Assembly: GCF_036370855.1 (NCBI RefSeq)
Contig: NC_088105.1
Coordinates: forward strand, 12,405,619 to 12,469,618
DNA from: Dromaius novaehollandiae
Lineage: Eukaryota > Chordata > Aves > Casuariiformes > Dromaiidae
Length of the DNA stretch: 64,000 nucleotides
Direction of reading: 5' to 3'
The first letter of the stretch is position 1. Each line of letters starts with the position of its first letter. The notes below the pieces were generated by a model that did not search any database, was not told the DNA's origin, and saw nothing but the letters and a program-made list of their open reading frames with translations. Positions 47,601 through 60,010 of this stretch are shown here, in pieces. The position numbers and the translations under genes are program-made.

Positions 47601-50600
47601 TTCTCTGCTTTTGTTCCCCGGAAATCCCAGCCCAGGCTTTCAAATCTGGGGAGTCTCAGCACTCCCCCTGTGGCGTCTGCTGAGGAGACAGGGAAGGGGA
47701 CAGCAAGGAGGATTAAAGGGAGCAAAAGTCAAGGTCCTTCAGATGCCCCACGTGGAAACCAGATGCCACTGTTCCCGCGCCTCACGCTCAGCGCTCGGAG
47801 CAGGATGGGCCCCTGCGTGCTGAACCCACCAGACCAGGAGGCTTCAGGGCCTGGGGCTGTCCTGGGCTCAGCCGCAGCGTGCGCACGTGTCCGGCAGCTG
47901 GTGCTTCCCAGCAGGACGTGCACCAGGGACCCAGGGAGAGTGGCAGCACTCTCCCATGCCACTTGCCCTGCTGGTGCTGGTGCCATGCTGGTGCTGCTCT
48001 TCCTTCTGTTCGCAGGAGGGGAGCAGCCACATGGCAGTTCCCAGCCCAGGGCAGGGGAGTCTCTCATTGAACCAAAAGAGCTTGGAAAGACCACTCCCAT
48101 CCAGCTTATTAATGACTTGTGCTAATTACCATTAACCCTTTTCTTGGCCTGGCATCGTCCTCTGTGACTTTCATGCCAAATGTTGTGACATTTGCATCCA
48201 TCCACCCAGTCACGCCAAAGATGGAGCAAAGGAAGGATGAGATGTCCCCTTTGGCAGCTCAGTCTTTGTCCTGCAGGCAGGCACAGGACCTGGCCCAGTG
48301 TGACAGGGGACAGCTGACACAGACGGGCCACCCAAGGTTTGTGCTGCACCTTGAGAGCCAGCCCTGCTCCCCACACCCAAGGGGCTCACTGCAACCCCAG
48401 GCTCATGGGACTTCGCCCCCCAGCTCTCTCCTTCTCCCTCTCTGGCAGAGCTGAACTTTCAGGGCTTTGTAGCACACGTGCCCGTGCCAAATCCCCTCTC
48501 CAAAGCAGGCGTTCCTAATCATGCATAAATACGGCGGTGGATATAGCCGTCTGTGTTGCTCCAGAGAAAGCCTTTGATCCTGGATTGAGAGCTCATGTTT
48601 CAGGTGTTTGGGCAAATCAAAAGTACAAAATAGAAACTCCAAATTGCCTTGTAATTTTTAAGAGGCAGATCAGGAAGACACTGCTTGCTGGATGGGGAAC
48701 AGATGTCTCTCCATCAACTTTACCGCTGTCCAGAGCTGAGAGGCGGCGCGGCTCTCCTTCCTGCGGGGGCTCAGAGCCAGAGAGGGTGGTGGTTTGGGGA
48801 ACGTGGCTCCAAGGTTTATGGATCCTGTCTGGGGGGGGGCAAGCCTGTCTGTCTGTCTGTCTGTACAAACTCCAGCTTCAGTTCAAAGCTGGCCCCGTCC
48901 CTCCTGCTACTTTTCACCTTGGGTTTTTCAGGACTCATAAGCAGTCCTGGCCCGGACTCGCACTGAAGGCTCTTGCCCTAAAGGCTTTGCCGGAGAATCA
49001 GTTTCCCCCCAGGGGATAAATTAACTCCCTGCACGCAGGTGAGCATTGCTGCTTGGTGGGGCATCAGCTGGGGGCTGATGGACTTACCTGTGAGACTCCG
49101 AGAGCTACAAAAGCAGAAGGCAGAGGCACTGCCCCTTCTTTGGGACCTGCAGCAGCATGACCTGAGGGAGGTGCAGGGGAGAGGAGGACCATGGCTGGTG
49201 TGTCTGCACCCTGGCAGGGTCAGCTGGAGAGAGGAGTGTTGTGTTTAGAAGGTACAGAGGTTATTCCCTATAATATAACATTTTCAAAAGGTGACCCTTT
49301 TGTGCTTTGCCCTTCTGGGAGAAGCTATGGTGTGTTTAGAGACTCCCCACATGCTGGCTTGTGTGTGCCCTCTCCGTGAGCTGGGGTGATGGTGCCCAAG
49401 GACCAAGGTATGTGAGATGGGATGTGCCTTGGGGACATGCCCAGGACCTAAGGGGGATGGCCAGGTCAGAGGCAGAATGTGTTTTGGCTGGAGTGCCTGG
49501 ACCCCCATTACTGCTTGGCAGCTGTCAAGGGACCAGAGCGAGCCCTGGAGCTGAGCCTGCCTCCCTGGGCCCTGCTGAGCTCCCAGGGGTGAGCTGGAGG
49601 CTTGGGGCCAGAGGGGTGCTCTGGGAGCACAGTGCTCAGCACAGGGACCATGGCCCCATCTCCAAACCACTTGAAAGCAGCTGGGGACCTGATGGCAGCG
49701 GGGCCGATGCTCCTAGCTTCTGTGGTGACTCAGCTGCTGGAGGCGAGCAGGGAGCCTTGAGGTTAAGGCAGAGCCTCTGAGTCATGGCTGCTGGAGCCAT
49801 TGGGGCAGCAGCCTGGTGCCAAGATGCTTTTCAATGGAAAATAACAAAAACTGTACTTGGCATTGAGAGGAAACCTGAGCAATGCCAGGCCAGGAGCCTG
49901 CATAGAGGATGGGAGAGGGACGATTGCGTTCCCCTGCCTGGATGCCCATGGGAGGCCTCAGCACCTGGCTTGTTGTAATTGTGGGGCTGGCAGGTCCTTC
50001 TCCTTGTCCTTGGTGCTTGAGGCACCTGCCCAGCTGTCTGGGGCAGGTGAATGGAGCAGGAATTTGCTCCCTGGCCTTTCCCCAGGCCTGTGCATGTCTC
50101 CACCAGGCCAGGACAAGGCCTTTGTGCTTGGTTTGCTCCGGGAGGCCCTGCGGAGCAGACGCTGGACGGTTCCCCTGGACCAAACCAGCTGGCTCTGGGC
50201 AGTGCACTGAGGTCCACGGCCAGCTTAGTGTGAGAGCCTCATCAAAACCAGCTGAGGAGCAGCATCATTTAAGGCCAAACTGAAGCTTGCAGGGTGCAGG
50301 CAGCTCTTAGCAGAGCTGGTGTTGAGAGTGAGGGCAATGTAAACTAATCTAACATTTTGGAAAGAGATGGGAGGGAGGGGAAGGCTTTTCTGAAAATAGC
50401 GGTTGTTTTTTCTCCTTTGTCTGAAGCTCTTGGATCTGCAGAGGGAAGCCTGGGTAAGACATAGACGTGGCACTGAGCAGAGGGTGAAGGTGCCTGAAAG
50501 CAGGGACTGGCCTTGCTGGTGCTCATGCTAGTGCTGTGGAGGAACACGAAAGGATCTCTGCGGAGGTGGCTTGGGCAAAGCAGCACGTGCTGCTGGGCTG

Positions 50601-51404
50601 TGAGCCTGTGGGAGAAGGTGCTCTGTGCTGGGCTTGTGAGTGGCTGTAGTGCTGTGACTTGGGCAAGAGGCTCTCCTGGCTTAGGAGAGAAGCTAGCCCA
50701 GAGCATGGAGAGAAAAAAGAGCTCCTTGGGGCTGGTGTTTGCTCTGGGCCTCCAGGAATAGCTCTGGGAGGGGCTGTAAGGTGGTGTGGGGAAGCCTGTG
50801 GAGGTGGTCGGTCCCCAAACGTCCCCAACTGTATCAGGAGGATTTTGCAGTGAGAGGTTTCCAACCTGGGCTGGAGCGCAGTCAGCCTTGTCCCCCCTCC
50901 CCTTTGCAGTACCTGCCACTTGACAGCACGTGTCCAGCATTGCACAGCTTCCTCCAGTGTGCCAAGGAGCTTGGGTTGGTCCTGCTGGACCACAGCATGG
51001 TGGTCTTCATCACCCCAGAAGACCCTCTCTGCCCACTGCCTCACAACACCCTGCCTTGGTGATGTGTCATTTCATCCCCTGCCCCTGGGGCAGGGGCTGG
51101 ATCTGCTCATGCCTTGGCCTTTGGCTGTGATTTATGCTCTGGGCAGGAGGCCTGTCGCTGAGCAGCTTGGCCACAATCCCTTGGCTGGGAGCAGATCGAG
51201 CATCTCAGCCATGTTGAGTCTGACCTCAAGCTGATGAATACCAACTCTGGTGCTGTTTGTGAGGCTTCAGTGCTGTGTTCCCCCAAATCTCCCTGACTGT
51301 GGGGAGGGGGTGTGGGGTATGATGAGACAGCTGCTGTGAGTTAGAGCCCTCTCTGCTAAATTGCCTCTGCCTCCTCCCCCTTTCCCCCCCCCCCCCACAA
51401 AAGG
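47601..51404. other. GC-rich non-coding DNA
   Basis: Marked rise in GC compared with the preceding 47 kb. Many open frames overlap on both strands, as expected of GC-rich DNA without genes, and none has family likeness. Simple repeats are a (CTGT)n run at 48844-48864, a G9 run at 48831-48839 and a C13 run at 51384-51396. Confidence 0.5.
48844..48864. repeat. (CTGT)n tetranucleotide tract
   Basis: Five uninterrupted CTGT units directly after a G9 run. Short and pure. Confidence 0.85.
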
Positions 51405-54400
51405 CAAGCTGCAAACCCCTCAGAGTTTATGATCTGCGAGTTCATGCAGCCTCCATTAATTTTATGAGTAGATTTTCCTATATTTACTCTCATATATCAG
51501 CCATGGGAGCAGGAGGTGGGGGAGGAGGAGGGGGAGAATGATGTGAGGCTGGTCTGGCACTCACCACTGCTGGTGGGAGCACCTGGCCTTGTAGGTGAGC
51601 ATCTCTCCTTCCTCTGCCTGTCTTCCTGCTGCTGTGGGGAAGTTTGGGGGGTTTCCTGTGTGAAAGGGGACATGTCTGAAGTCCCCTGGGTGGCATGGCC
51701 TGCAGGGAGAGACCATGCTTGCAACCTGGTCTTGCAGCCCCTGGTCTGCAGCTTGGGACCTTGCTGCAGGAATAGCTTCTGGCCTGCTGACAGGGTAAGA
51801 GGTGGCTAAAAACCTCCCCAGGGCTGGTGAGCTCCTTGGCTCCAGCCGGATGTCTCCGTTAGTGCCTGGGCTTGCTGGGAGGGTTGAGAGTTGAGCAGGC
51901 CAGCACTGCACGGGGTGTCTGGGCCCACAGCTGGAGACAACCTTGAGCATGCTGTCACTGTTACCGTGAGCGGGATGGAAGGAAATGGGGTTGAGGTCCA
52001 GGAAATGCATTCGACATGTTAATCTTAAAGCTCCAGAGGGCAGAATAATGTGAATAATGGGCACAAGGGGCTGGTAAAATGACCCTTTTCTGCTTTAATT
52101 TGCCCAGCCTAGGTAGCATAGGTGGCTCTTGCATGCTGGGTGCACTAAGCATCCCCAGGGCCCATGGGGCAATGGGCTGTATAGACAGAATGAAAGAGGG
52201 ACATAAACCCCCAGACCTTGCCATAAACCTGTGGGGTAATTGGCAGCATTGCACTTCATATGAAACCCAAGAAGGAGCTAAGTCCCTGAATGGGGAAGGG
52301 CTTTTCGAGGAAGGTGCAAGGGAGCCTGTTAGAAAGTCCAGGTTTACTTCAGGCTCTGGTTCTCCTTCCCCTCGGGACCAGCTGCTCGTGCAGCTCCAGG
52401 CTCAGGTGTGGCGTATGCCCCCTCCCAGGATGTCCCCCTGAGGGGCAGCAGCCAGGAGCGCAGGTGTGGGGAGCACTGCTGGGCCTCTTCCCTGGTGGGG
52501 ATCACACTCCCTGGCAGCCAGGAACTGCTTAAAAATCCTTGTCTGAAGCCTTGGCTCCTCAAACATGCTCAGAGCGGGCCGCGAGGGGTGGCACCAAACC
52601 AGCCTGTCCAGCTCATCTCCCCCCTTCCCCAGTTTGGGGCCAGGGCTGGAGAGATGCTGTCTCAGGGCGGTGTGCAGGGCCAGCCGCACCCAGCCAAGGC
52701 ACATGGGCATGGTGTGGGGAGCCGTGGGGCGCATCCATCCACTGCTGTGCTGTCGGCAGCATGTGGGACCGTGTTGTGGGGGGGATTGCAGGCTGGGGGC
52801 TGAGCTGCTAAGCCAAGAGGGCAGGTTATGGGGCTGCCAGGACCCAGAGCCAGGCAGGCTGGGGCCTGAACATAGGCTTTTTTGGCAATGCGTTATTTCC
52901 CCTGATCACCAGGGTCATTTTCAGCAATGTTTTTTGATGATCTGGTCATTCTTTTTGAATAAAACCTGACAGTTTTTGTTCATTTTGCCAGTGCTTTGTA
53001 TCCATTTCCCAGCTGGCAATGCTTGGGAATTTTTTAGCAACTTTATGTTGAAAGACTTTGGGGATTTTTTTTTTCCCAGGATCAATTTTGCAGTGGAAAA
53101 ATCCCATTTTTCAGCTACCTCTGTGCATTGGTTCTGACAGAAGAACATCCTCTCCCAAACCAACAGTAACCAAACCACAAAAATTGTTCTCAAAGAAGCA
53201 ATCAAAAAGAGAAAAAGAAACCAACGAGAATTTCTTTTTCTTTCTATCATCTGAGAAAGCATGTGAATTATCCTGCTTTCAATTCTCCCAGCCTTCCCAG
53301 AACATCGTAGTAATGTTACAAATTTAGTCATAAAGCTGTGGTTGAATTACAGTTATCATTGTAAAACAATAATAACTATGCAGATACTTATTATGGTGCA
53401 TTAAGTTACAATGATAGTAAATCTGTCATAATAACCATGGCAACTCTCTTAGCCGCGCAGTAGGAATCCTGCTATGTTATTGATAAAATCTGCTGAACTC
53501 TGCTGTCTTACCCTCCACAGAGCCGCTGTACCGTTTTATTGTAAATGGTGATTAAATGATGCAAACCATATCTCCCCCGGCAGTCATTTGTGCTCTTAGT
53601 TTGCATGAAGCCCTGAATGCAACACACCAAATGGTCTGATTTAGTACATGGGGCCAGGGATAGTTGAGGACCCTCGCAGGGCTCAGGTCTAAATGAGGCT
53701 GGTAGGTTTGGTTGGCGGATTGCTTCTTGGGACCCGCTGGTGTCTGGCTGGATCCCACCCCATGTCTGGCTCCTCGTCCTTTTGCAGCATTGGGTGCTGT
53801 GAGAGCAGGTTGTGGGGCTGCTCTGGGGGCTCTGCTCGTGGTCTGGCACCTGCCCCTGAAAACTGAGAACACCTCGGAAAAGGCACAGCTCCAAGCAGCT
53901 GGTCAGGAAGATGCTGGAGATGCCTCTCCTTTATCAGGCTGGAGATGGTTAAGTGGTGCCGGACTGCAGGAGCCAAGAGCTGATGCTTTGGAGGGCCGGC
54001 TCGAAGGCTGCCAGCCCTTGGGAGCATGCCGGAGGCAGATCGGCGGTGATTGAGGCTGACTCAGGCTGTGGTTGGGCTTGAGCACCCAGTGCAAAGATTC
54101 GCATCATGTGGCTAAAGCTCTGACATGTTTTATGACCCTGTGTCATCTCGCTCCTGGTTCCGTCCAGCCTTGCGAGTGCCAGAGTAACCCACAAGAAAGG
54201 GTTGTTCTCATGAATTTCCCTGACTTGTTTTGGGGCAAGGGAAGATCACACTTCTCTGGATGCCCCTGGGAGCCAAACCACAGCAGCTCCTTCCTAGTTT
54301 CCATCAGTCTCATGTATGTGCTGCCCTATACACGCATGAGGAGCAACATCTGCATGGGTACTGGTTTGTCCAGTGTGGGATGCCTGCAGAGGCACAGCTT

Positions 54401-56194
54401 CTGGTACATCCAGATCCCATCTGTACAGGCTGAGATGGCTCAGATAGACCCAGCTGCAGTGACTTCCCCCCTCAGCCCTGTTACAAAGTGGGGCCACTTT
54501 CTAGCACAGACCTGGCCTCAATTTTTATTTGCCCGTATGATTGCTCTGTCTGCTTTCTGCCTTATTTCTGGTGAGTGTGGCAGAGGGGTAGAGCTCTCAA
54601 AGGTGGGGAGAGCCAGCAGGTTTTGAGGCCGGGAGGGGTGGGGTGGGTGGCAAGAAGGTGTCCTCACTGCAGGATGGGGATGCAGAGCCTGGCTCAGCCA
54701 TATTAGAAGGCAGAGAATCCACATGGCTGTGCTGGGCACTGAGTTGTGGGATACCCAGGGCTATAGGCAAGGGGATAGTCCAGCTGCAAGGAAAGTCACA
54801 TGTGGTGTTTCTATGTTAGCAGAGACATCCTAACCGGAGCATGGGGAAGAAGGCTTTGGAGGCTGTGCCGATCATAGAAAGATTTAACTTTTAAGCTGTG
54901 TTTTCACTGTGCTGCACTACAAGGTGCAGGTGTGGCTGAGACATGGTTTGAGTTTGCACGTCCTGTAAGAAGTGGCTCCATCTTAGTCATCCACTTGGGG
55001 AAAAATACATAGAAACAATTGCTCCTTCAGGCTGGCACAGCAGACAGGCCAGCTCCAGGCACAGGCTGTGTGTGTCCACATCACCGTGGGCTGCCTGAGC
55101 TGTGGACCTGAGCAGCGAAGGTGCCCAGGGCTGGGGAGGAGACCCAGGACGGGATGGGGTCCATCCTGCCGCGCTGGGCTCACTCCGGCTCCATCGTCCC
55201 TGCGGGCGTTGCCAAAAATGGGTATGTTTCTCCTTTTGTCATTTTTCCATTGTAATGTTTCATGCTGCTTCAGGAAAAAAAGGCTAATAATTTATCACCG
55301 TAATGAGGATTTTCTGGCTGAAGAAAAGCCCATTAAGGTCTTGCTGAGTATAGGAACCAAAGTTTTGTTGTAAGTGTTTATATTTTCTAATTACTCACAG
55401 ATGACTCCAATTGTGTCAGGGTGCAGCTGGATATTGGATTTTAAGCGCCAGTTGTTTTATGCCCCATTTGTTTACTGGCTACTCCAGTCAAGTCTGCCAA
55501 GGCAGGGAAGAAATTCAGAGAGCTGATTTTGAAAGGGGAAAAGATGTCAAAACACCAGTCTGCTCAGGCACAGCCTTAAAAATCTGCGTTGATCCTACAG
55601 GATGTGTTTGGCACGTTTGTGCTTATTTCTAACGGGCCTCTTCACCCCGGGAAGGGGCTGCCCAGGGTGAGCTGCAGTCTGAGCGCAGCTGGTGGAAGTC
55701 AGTGAAGCAGTGGGAGAGCTGGTCCTTCTGAGTAACACCCTTTAAAATACATCAATTTGTTTTAAAGTCTGAGGAGGATGTCTATGTATTTTGCTCATTT
55801 TTGGGCCCAAAGCATCCAACCATACTCATCCCAAGCTTGCAAATGGTTCTGGCCGGGCATTTTCAGTGCTTGCTTATTACTTAAACAAGTAATAATATTA
55901 CTAAATAATTTGGGGAATACATGCCCGGTCTACATGTAAGGAAACCTTCTCTGCCTTTAAACCAGAGGAGTTTCCTAGCCCTAGGAATTTCCTAGTTTTG
56001 ATCCCTCTGTACGTGACCGAAGCACAGGTAGGGCACTGCACAGAGGCTGGTTGAACCCACGGCGACCTCGCTGGGTGCCAAACCCCAAACTGCTTTGCTC
56101 CAAGAGGGCTGTGCTCTGCATTTCTGTAAGGGTGGTGGTGGTCGTTCTTTTGGTTTTTTCTGCGGACCCTGTTTGACACTGCCAGGAGCCCCTG
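51405..56194. other. GC-rich non-coding DNA with AT-rich islands
   Basis: No gene was recognised. AT-rich islands stand out at 51415-51500, 52900-53330, 53335-53500 and 55200-55420. The 52900-53130 island contains 'cattttgccagtg' and 'tttttcagctacctc', consistent with a decayed AT-rich DNA mini-element. The other islands look non-repetitive and could be conserved regulatory elements, but this cannot be judged from one sequence. Confidence 0.4.
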
Positions 56195-56770
56195 CTCTGG
56201 CCGCAGGAGCCGCCGCTCCCGGTGGCGGCTCTGCCGCTGCTGTTTGGCGCGTGCAGGTGCAGCACGGAGCGAAAGGGCTCTGCGGGGCCAGTATGTTCCC
56301 CAGCCTGAGAGCGCGGGAAACTGCTGGGGAGAGGAGGATGGGAGGGGGGTCATCAAAGTCTCATTTGCCTCTTAGATGTTGTGCGAGTGCGTTAGCCGTC
56401 TGCCCAGCGTGCAGGGAGACAAAGGCGTATTCAGTGCGCGGCGGTGAGCTGGGGAGCAAGGAACGGCACGGCAGGGGGAACAGCCCCCTTGATGCCTTTG
56501 GGATGCTGTCCTGTATCCGAGTGTCTGCTCCTTTTGGGCTTGCGAGCATTGAATGGAGAGGCTGGATGGCAGCTCTCCCAAAAAAGGCCTTCCCCAGATT
56601 TCCTTGCACGGCTCTGCAAAAGGAGCGCTCCTGGAGAGGGCGATTTGCACCCGCTCGCTCAGCGGCGGGGGGCAACGTGCAGCAGAGGTTAGAGCTGGCA
56701 AAGGATGACGTGGGTCCTTATCGCTTCTACTCTGCGGCCGACAGCAGCCTGCCCTTCTGCACCGTGCTGC
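56195..56770. promoter_or_regulatory. CpG-rich cluster (candidate CpG island)
   Basis: By hand count this stretch has about 39 CpG dinucleotides in about 575 bp, densest at 56197-56315 (about 13 in 118 bp). GC is near 60 percent by eye, giving an observed/expected ratio of roughly 0.7-0.8, well above bulk vertebrate DNA. A 249-codon plus-strand frame (56095-56844) and a 139-codon minus-strand frame overlap here, but neither has family likeness. Confidence 0.5.
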
Positions 56771-56849
56771 TCCCTGTGCTCCCAAAGACACTCTGCAATT
56801 TTTTTTTTCAGCTGCATGTTTTCTTCTTTTTTTATTTCATGTAAGGATT

Positions 56850-57215
56850 TGTGGACAGATTTTATCTCTGTTCATTGCTGATTGGAAACTTATCAGTGTA
56901 ATTACACAAACATATGTTTTATAGGTTACATATTAACACTATTAAATGGCACTCTGGTATTTACTGTAAGTTATATTAACTGTTACTGATTACTATTACA
57001 ACAAATGCTGACACAACTATTGATAGAGTTCCATTTTCAATCGCAAACTCCCTATATATGCCACTGTGCAGTACTTTTTGCTATTACTGAACTGAGCAAA
57101 GGGACTCCAACCATCCGGACTCCTTGATATATTTATGTGGCTAGCATGATGGATTTCATATGTTGCAAAATACAAGGTTTCTGTTAAAAAATAAAAATAA
57201 ATAATAATAACTTGA
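56850..57215. other. AT-rich island between CpG clusters
   Basis: A sharp switch to AT-rich sequence with many TTA, TAA and TATT words, ending in an A/T simple stretch (57186-57211, AAT-type units). No repeat family was recognised. It directly follows the 56.2-56.8 kb CpG-rich cluster. Confidence 0.5.
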
Positions 57216-58009
57216 CTGTCTAGGTCACCAGCTCTGCTCAGCCCTCCTCATGGGGAGGGGACATTGCTGTGGAGCATCTCATCGTGCCATCACCGTGGGG
57301 ACTCTGGTCATCCTGGTTGGGCTTGCTTGCCCATTTGAGGTGAAATGTGTAAAAGCAGGGATTTCCAAGGCTTGAGGTTTCCCAGAGCAGCACCCTTTGA
57401 GCAGGCCCTGGGTGCTGCTGGGGCCCTGAGATGCCGCTTTGCATCAGGCCTGGTGCAGGAGGGCAGCTTCTGCGTGGGGAAGGAGGCCGGGGAGACTGCA
57501 AAGGTTTGGTACGTCACGAGAGCAGACATTTGGGAGCTTGTTAAATTGGGGAAGGGGGGAAGAATATTGGTTTATGAAAAGGAACTCTAAATGACTCAGG
57601 ATGCAATAAAAGCTCTGTTTCCAGCTGAGTAGGTTGGGTTACGCTGTGTTGCTGAGTGGGAGGGGGGAATAATCCTGCGCCACTCGCTTGGATGCGGCTG
57701 TGGGGATGTCTGCACTGGCCGTGGGGCGCAACTTTCCCTTGTGCTTTTTTGGGCTTAGAGGGAGATGAGATCTGGGGGCTGGAGTGGGTTTCAGGACCTT
57801 TTCTGTGCCATCCACACACAGGATGGCAGCAGCATAGCCTCTGATGGCTGCTTTTTAAGGAATGTGCCTTTGGTGATACAGGGCACCTGGGAGCACTAAA
57901 TAATGACTTATAATGGGCCATATAAAAATAAAGACTCATTTTGCTCTGGCCGTGGCTCACGAATGGAAGTTATCATCTCCTCTGCTCTCCAAGGGGCCGG
58001 GAAGCCTTT
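57216..58009. other. Non-coding DNA, no gene recognised
   Basis: Mixed composition. It includes an AT-rich core at 57895-57945 ('ccatataaaaataaagac') that resembles MEF2- or SRF-type A/T-rich sites. Function is unproven. Confidence 0.4.
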
Positions 58010-58220
58010 GCTGTCTTCGCGTTGTAAAACTTTTGGTTGCGGGAGGGGAGGCGAGCGGGGCTTGGGCTGCGTGAGCGCGAAGCCTCCGACCTCTGCACGG
58101 AGAAGCTGGCTCCCTTGCCGGCGCTCTCGGGGCATGGACGAGTCTCCACCCCAAACGCTGTGCTGAAATTGTCCAGCAGGGACGAGGCAGTCGCGGTCAG
58201 CTCGGTCGCGGTGGCAGCAG
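58010..58220. promoter_or_regulatory. CpG-rich cluster (candidate CpG island)
   Basis: About 21 CpG dinucleotides in roughly 200 bp, including runs such as gtgagcgcgaag and tcggtcgcggtgg. The overlapping frames on both strands show no recognisable protein. Confidence 0.45.
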
Positions 58221-59499
58221 TCAGAGGGGGCTGCTCCCAGGTTGCCTCTTGGAGCTTGGGAAAGCCACGTTGCCCTTTCCCGGTCTGTTTTTGTGGCTGT
58301 AGGGAGGAGCAGACAACTCCGTTCACTGTAACAATCTCGAGGGTGACAGTGAGGAAAGCACAGGCTATACGTATATATGTATGTATAAAAATACCCACGG
58401 TAACTTTGGCCCTTGGAGGGCCTGCCTGCATGCATCCTGTCCTGAGAAGTCCTGAGACTTCTGCAAACAACTTTCTGCCTGTTTTTCCTTATTTCTGCCC
58501 CTTAATTTGTTTCCAATTTTGACCCACTTGCTAGTGAGGCAGAGGCTTAAAGTTTCAACAAGCTTTGTGAAAAATGGGAGGTGGTGAGGAGGTGGTGACA
58601 CTGTTAATGTCCCCACAGAGGAAGAGCCCGGCGCAAGACCTTGGCTCTTATCGAACAGCAGAGCGCAGGCCGGAGAGCACAGCCTTGCAACGCGTTCAGG
58701 TAGGAAATCAGGTATCCTTGTTGCTTCTGCTCTATGAACTGTCTGCTTTCCCCTAAAAGACCTATTCCATGTGTGACTGGAGTGTGGCAAAGTCTTACTG
58801 TGGCTTGTGCAATGCAGAAAACTGCAGAGAAAGGGGATGTGCTGAGGATGGGCATCCGCCTCTGCCTCCTTGGGGAGGGGAAGCCCGGACCGAGGGTGCT
58901 GCTGCCTCTGCTGCGAGGAGGCTGCAGAGCCAGGAAGGGCCCCTGCAAAAGCACCGGGCGCTTGCCCAGGCCGGGTGTCTGTGCCAAAGCTGCTTTATGA
59001 TCCCCCTAAGCCAAGCAGAGATGTGAGTTGCCGATGGGCCAGGACTACCCACACTATCCTTACCGGAGAGCTGAGGAGCAATGTTGGGAGGTGCCACCCA
59101 GGGGAGCCTGGTTTGTAGGACCAGATCCTGTCCTGCAAACATCACAGATGCAGACATAATGCAGAGTGGATTTATGGGGGTTTTTCTCTTTGATCTGACA
59201 GTTTATCAGTGGCAGAGGGGCATGCTCGTATAGGGAGGTATCCAAACTTTCCGGTGCATGTGTTTGTCGTGGAGGGATGGTCATGCCCTGTGTTTCTGGC
59301 CCTGGGATGCTCCTGGCTCTTTGGGGCTGGGGACTGGAACAGGGCTGCTCTGCCCTGAACGAAATGCAAGGCAGGACGTCCTCCCTGCAGGTGCTCAGGT
59401 GGGAGGGACACAAACAATGAAGTTGCTGAATTTGAGGGTATTTTATTATCTTTACATAAATAAAAAATGCTGCTTCTCTGCCTGCCTCCTGCTCTCCGG
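58221..59499. other. Non-coding DNA, no gene recognised
   Basis: No gene was recognised. A short TA/TG-rich run lies at 58375-58390. Frames overlap on both strands with no family likeness. Confidence 0.4.
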
Positions 59500-60010
59500 A
59501 GAAGCATTACGGCGCAGCGGTGCTGGCGTGCAGGAGAAGGGGAGCCACTGGCTGGGGCGCAGCACGGTGCTGGCTACGCACCGTGTTATGGGATCAGGGG
59601 GGCTCGCAGCCCCCTGGCCTGCCGGCCCCGAGGGCTCGCTGGTCAAATATTTGTGCCTCTAATGGGAGCAAAGGAAGGCAAATCATTTGCGAGGAAGAGT
59701 CTCACAGCATATACTATTGGAATAACAGATGGAAATATTATATTTTTGAAACATTCTTGCCGCAGAGCAGCCGCTTTGAAGTGTGCTGGAGCAGGACGCA
59801 CCGTGCCAAGAACAGGGGGAAAAATTATTAGTGTCAGCAGAGCTCAGAGCTTGCTCTTCCCAGATGCTGCGGAGCCCCGGCCCGCGGTGCCACTTGCCCT
59901 CGCCGGAGAGGCGGAGGAGACGAGAGTGCCTGCAGGACCGGCTCCTCCGCGGCACGTCTGCCAGCTGCGCCGGGGAGAGGTGCAGGGCTGGGCCTTTCCG
60001 CAGGTGTCTG
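59500..60010. promoter_or_regulatory. Two CpG-rich patches around an AT-rich core
   Basis: Patches at 59508-59640 (about 12 CpG) and 59870-60005 (about 16 CpG) flank an AT-rich segment at 59645-59770. The outer patches have CpG density far above the left part of the window. A 237-codon plus-strand frame (59467-60180) crosses all three, with no family likeness. Confidence 0.4.

Noticed and set aside
56095..56844. 249-codon plus-strand frame
   Set aside because: It coincides with the CpG-rich cluster, ends in a poly-T stretch coding for Phe runs, and resembles no family.
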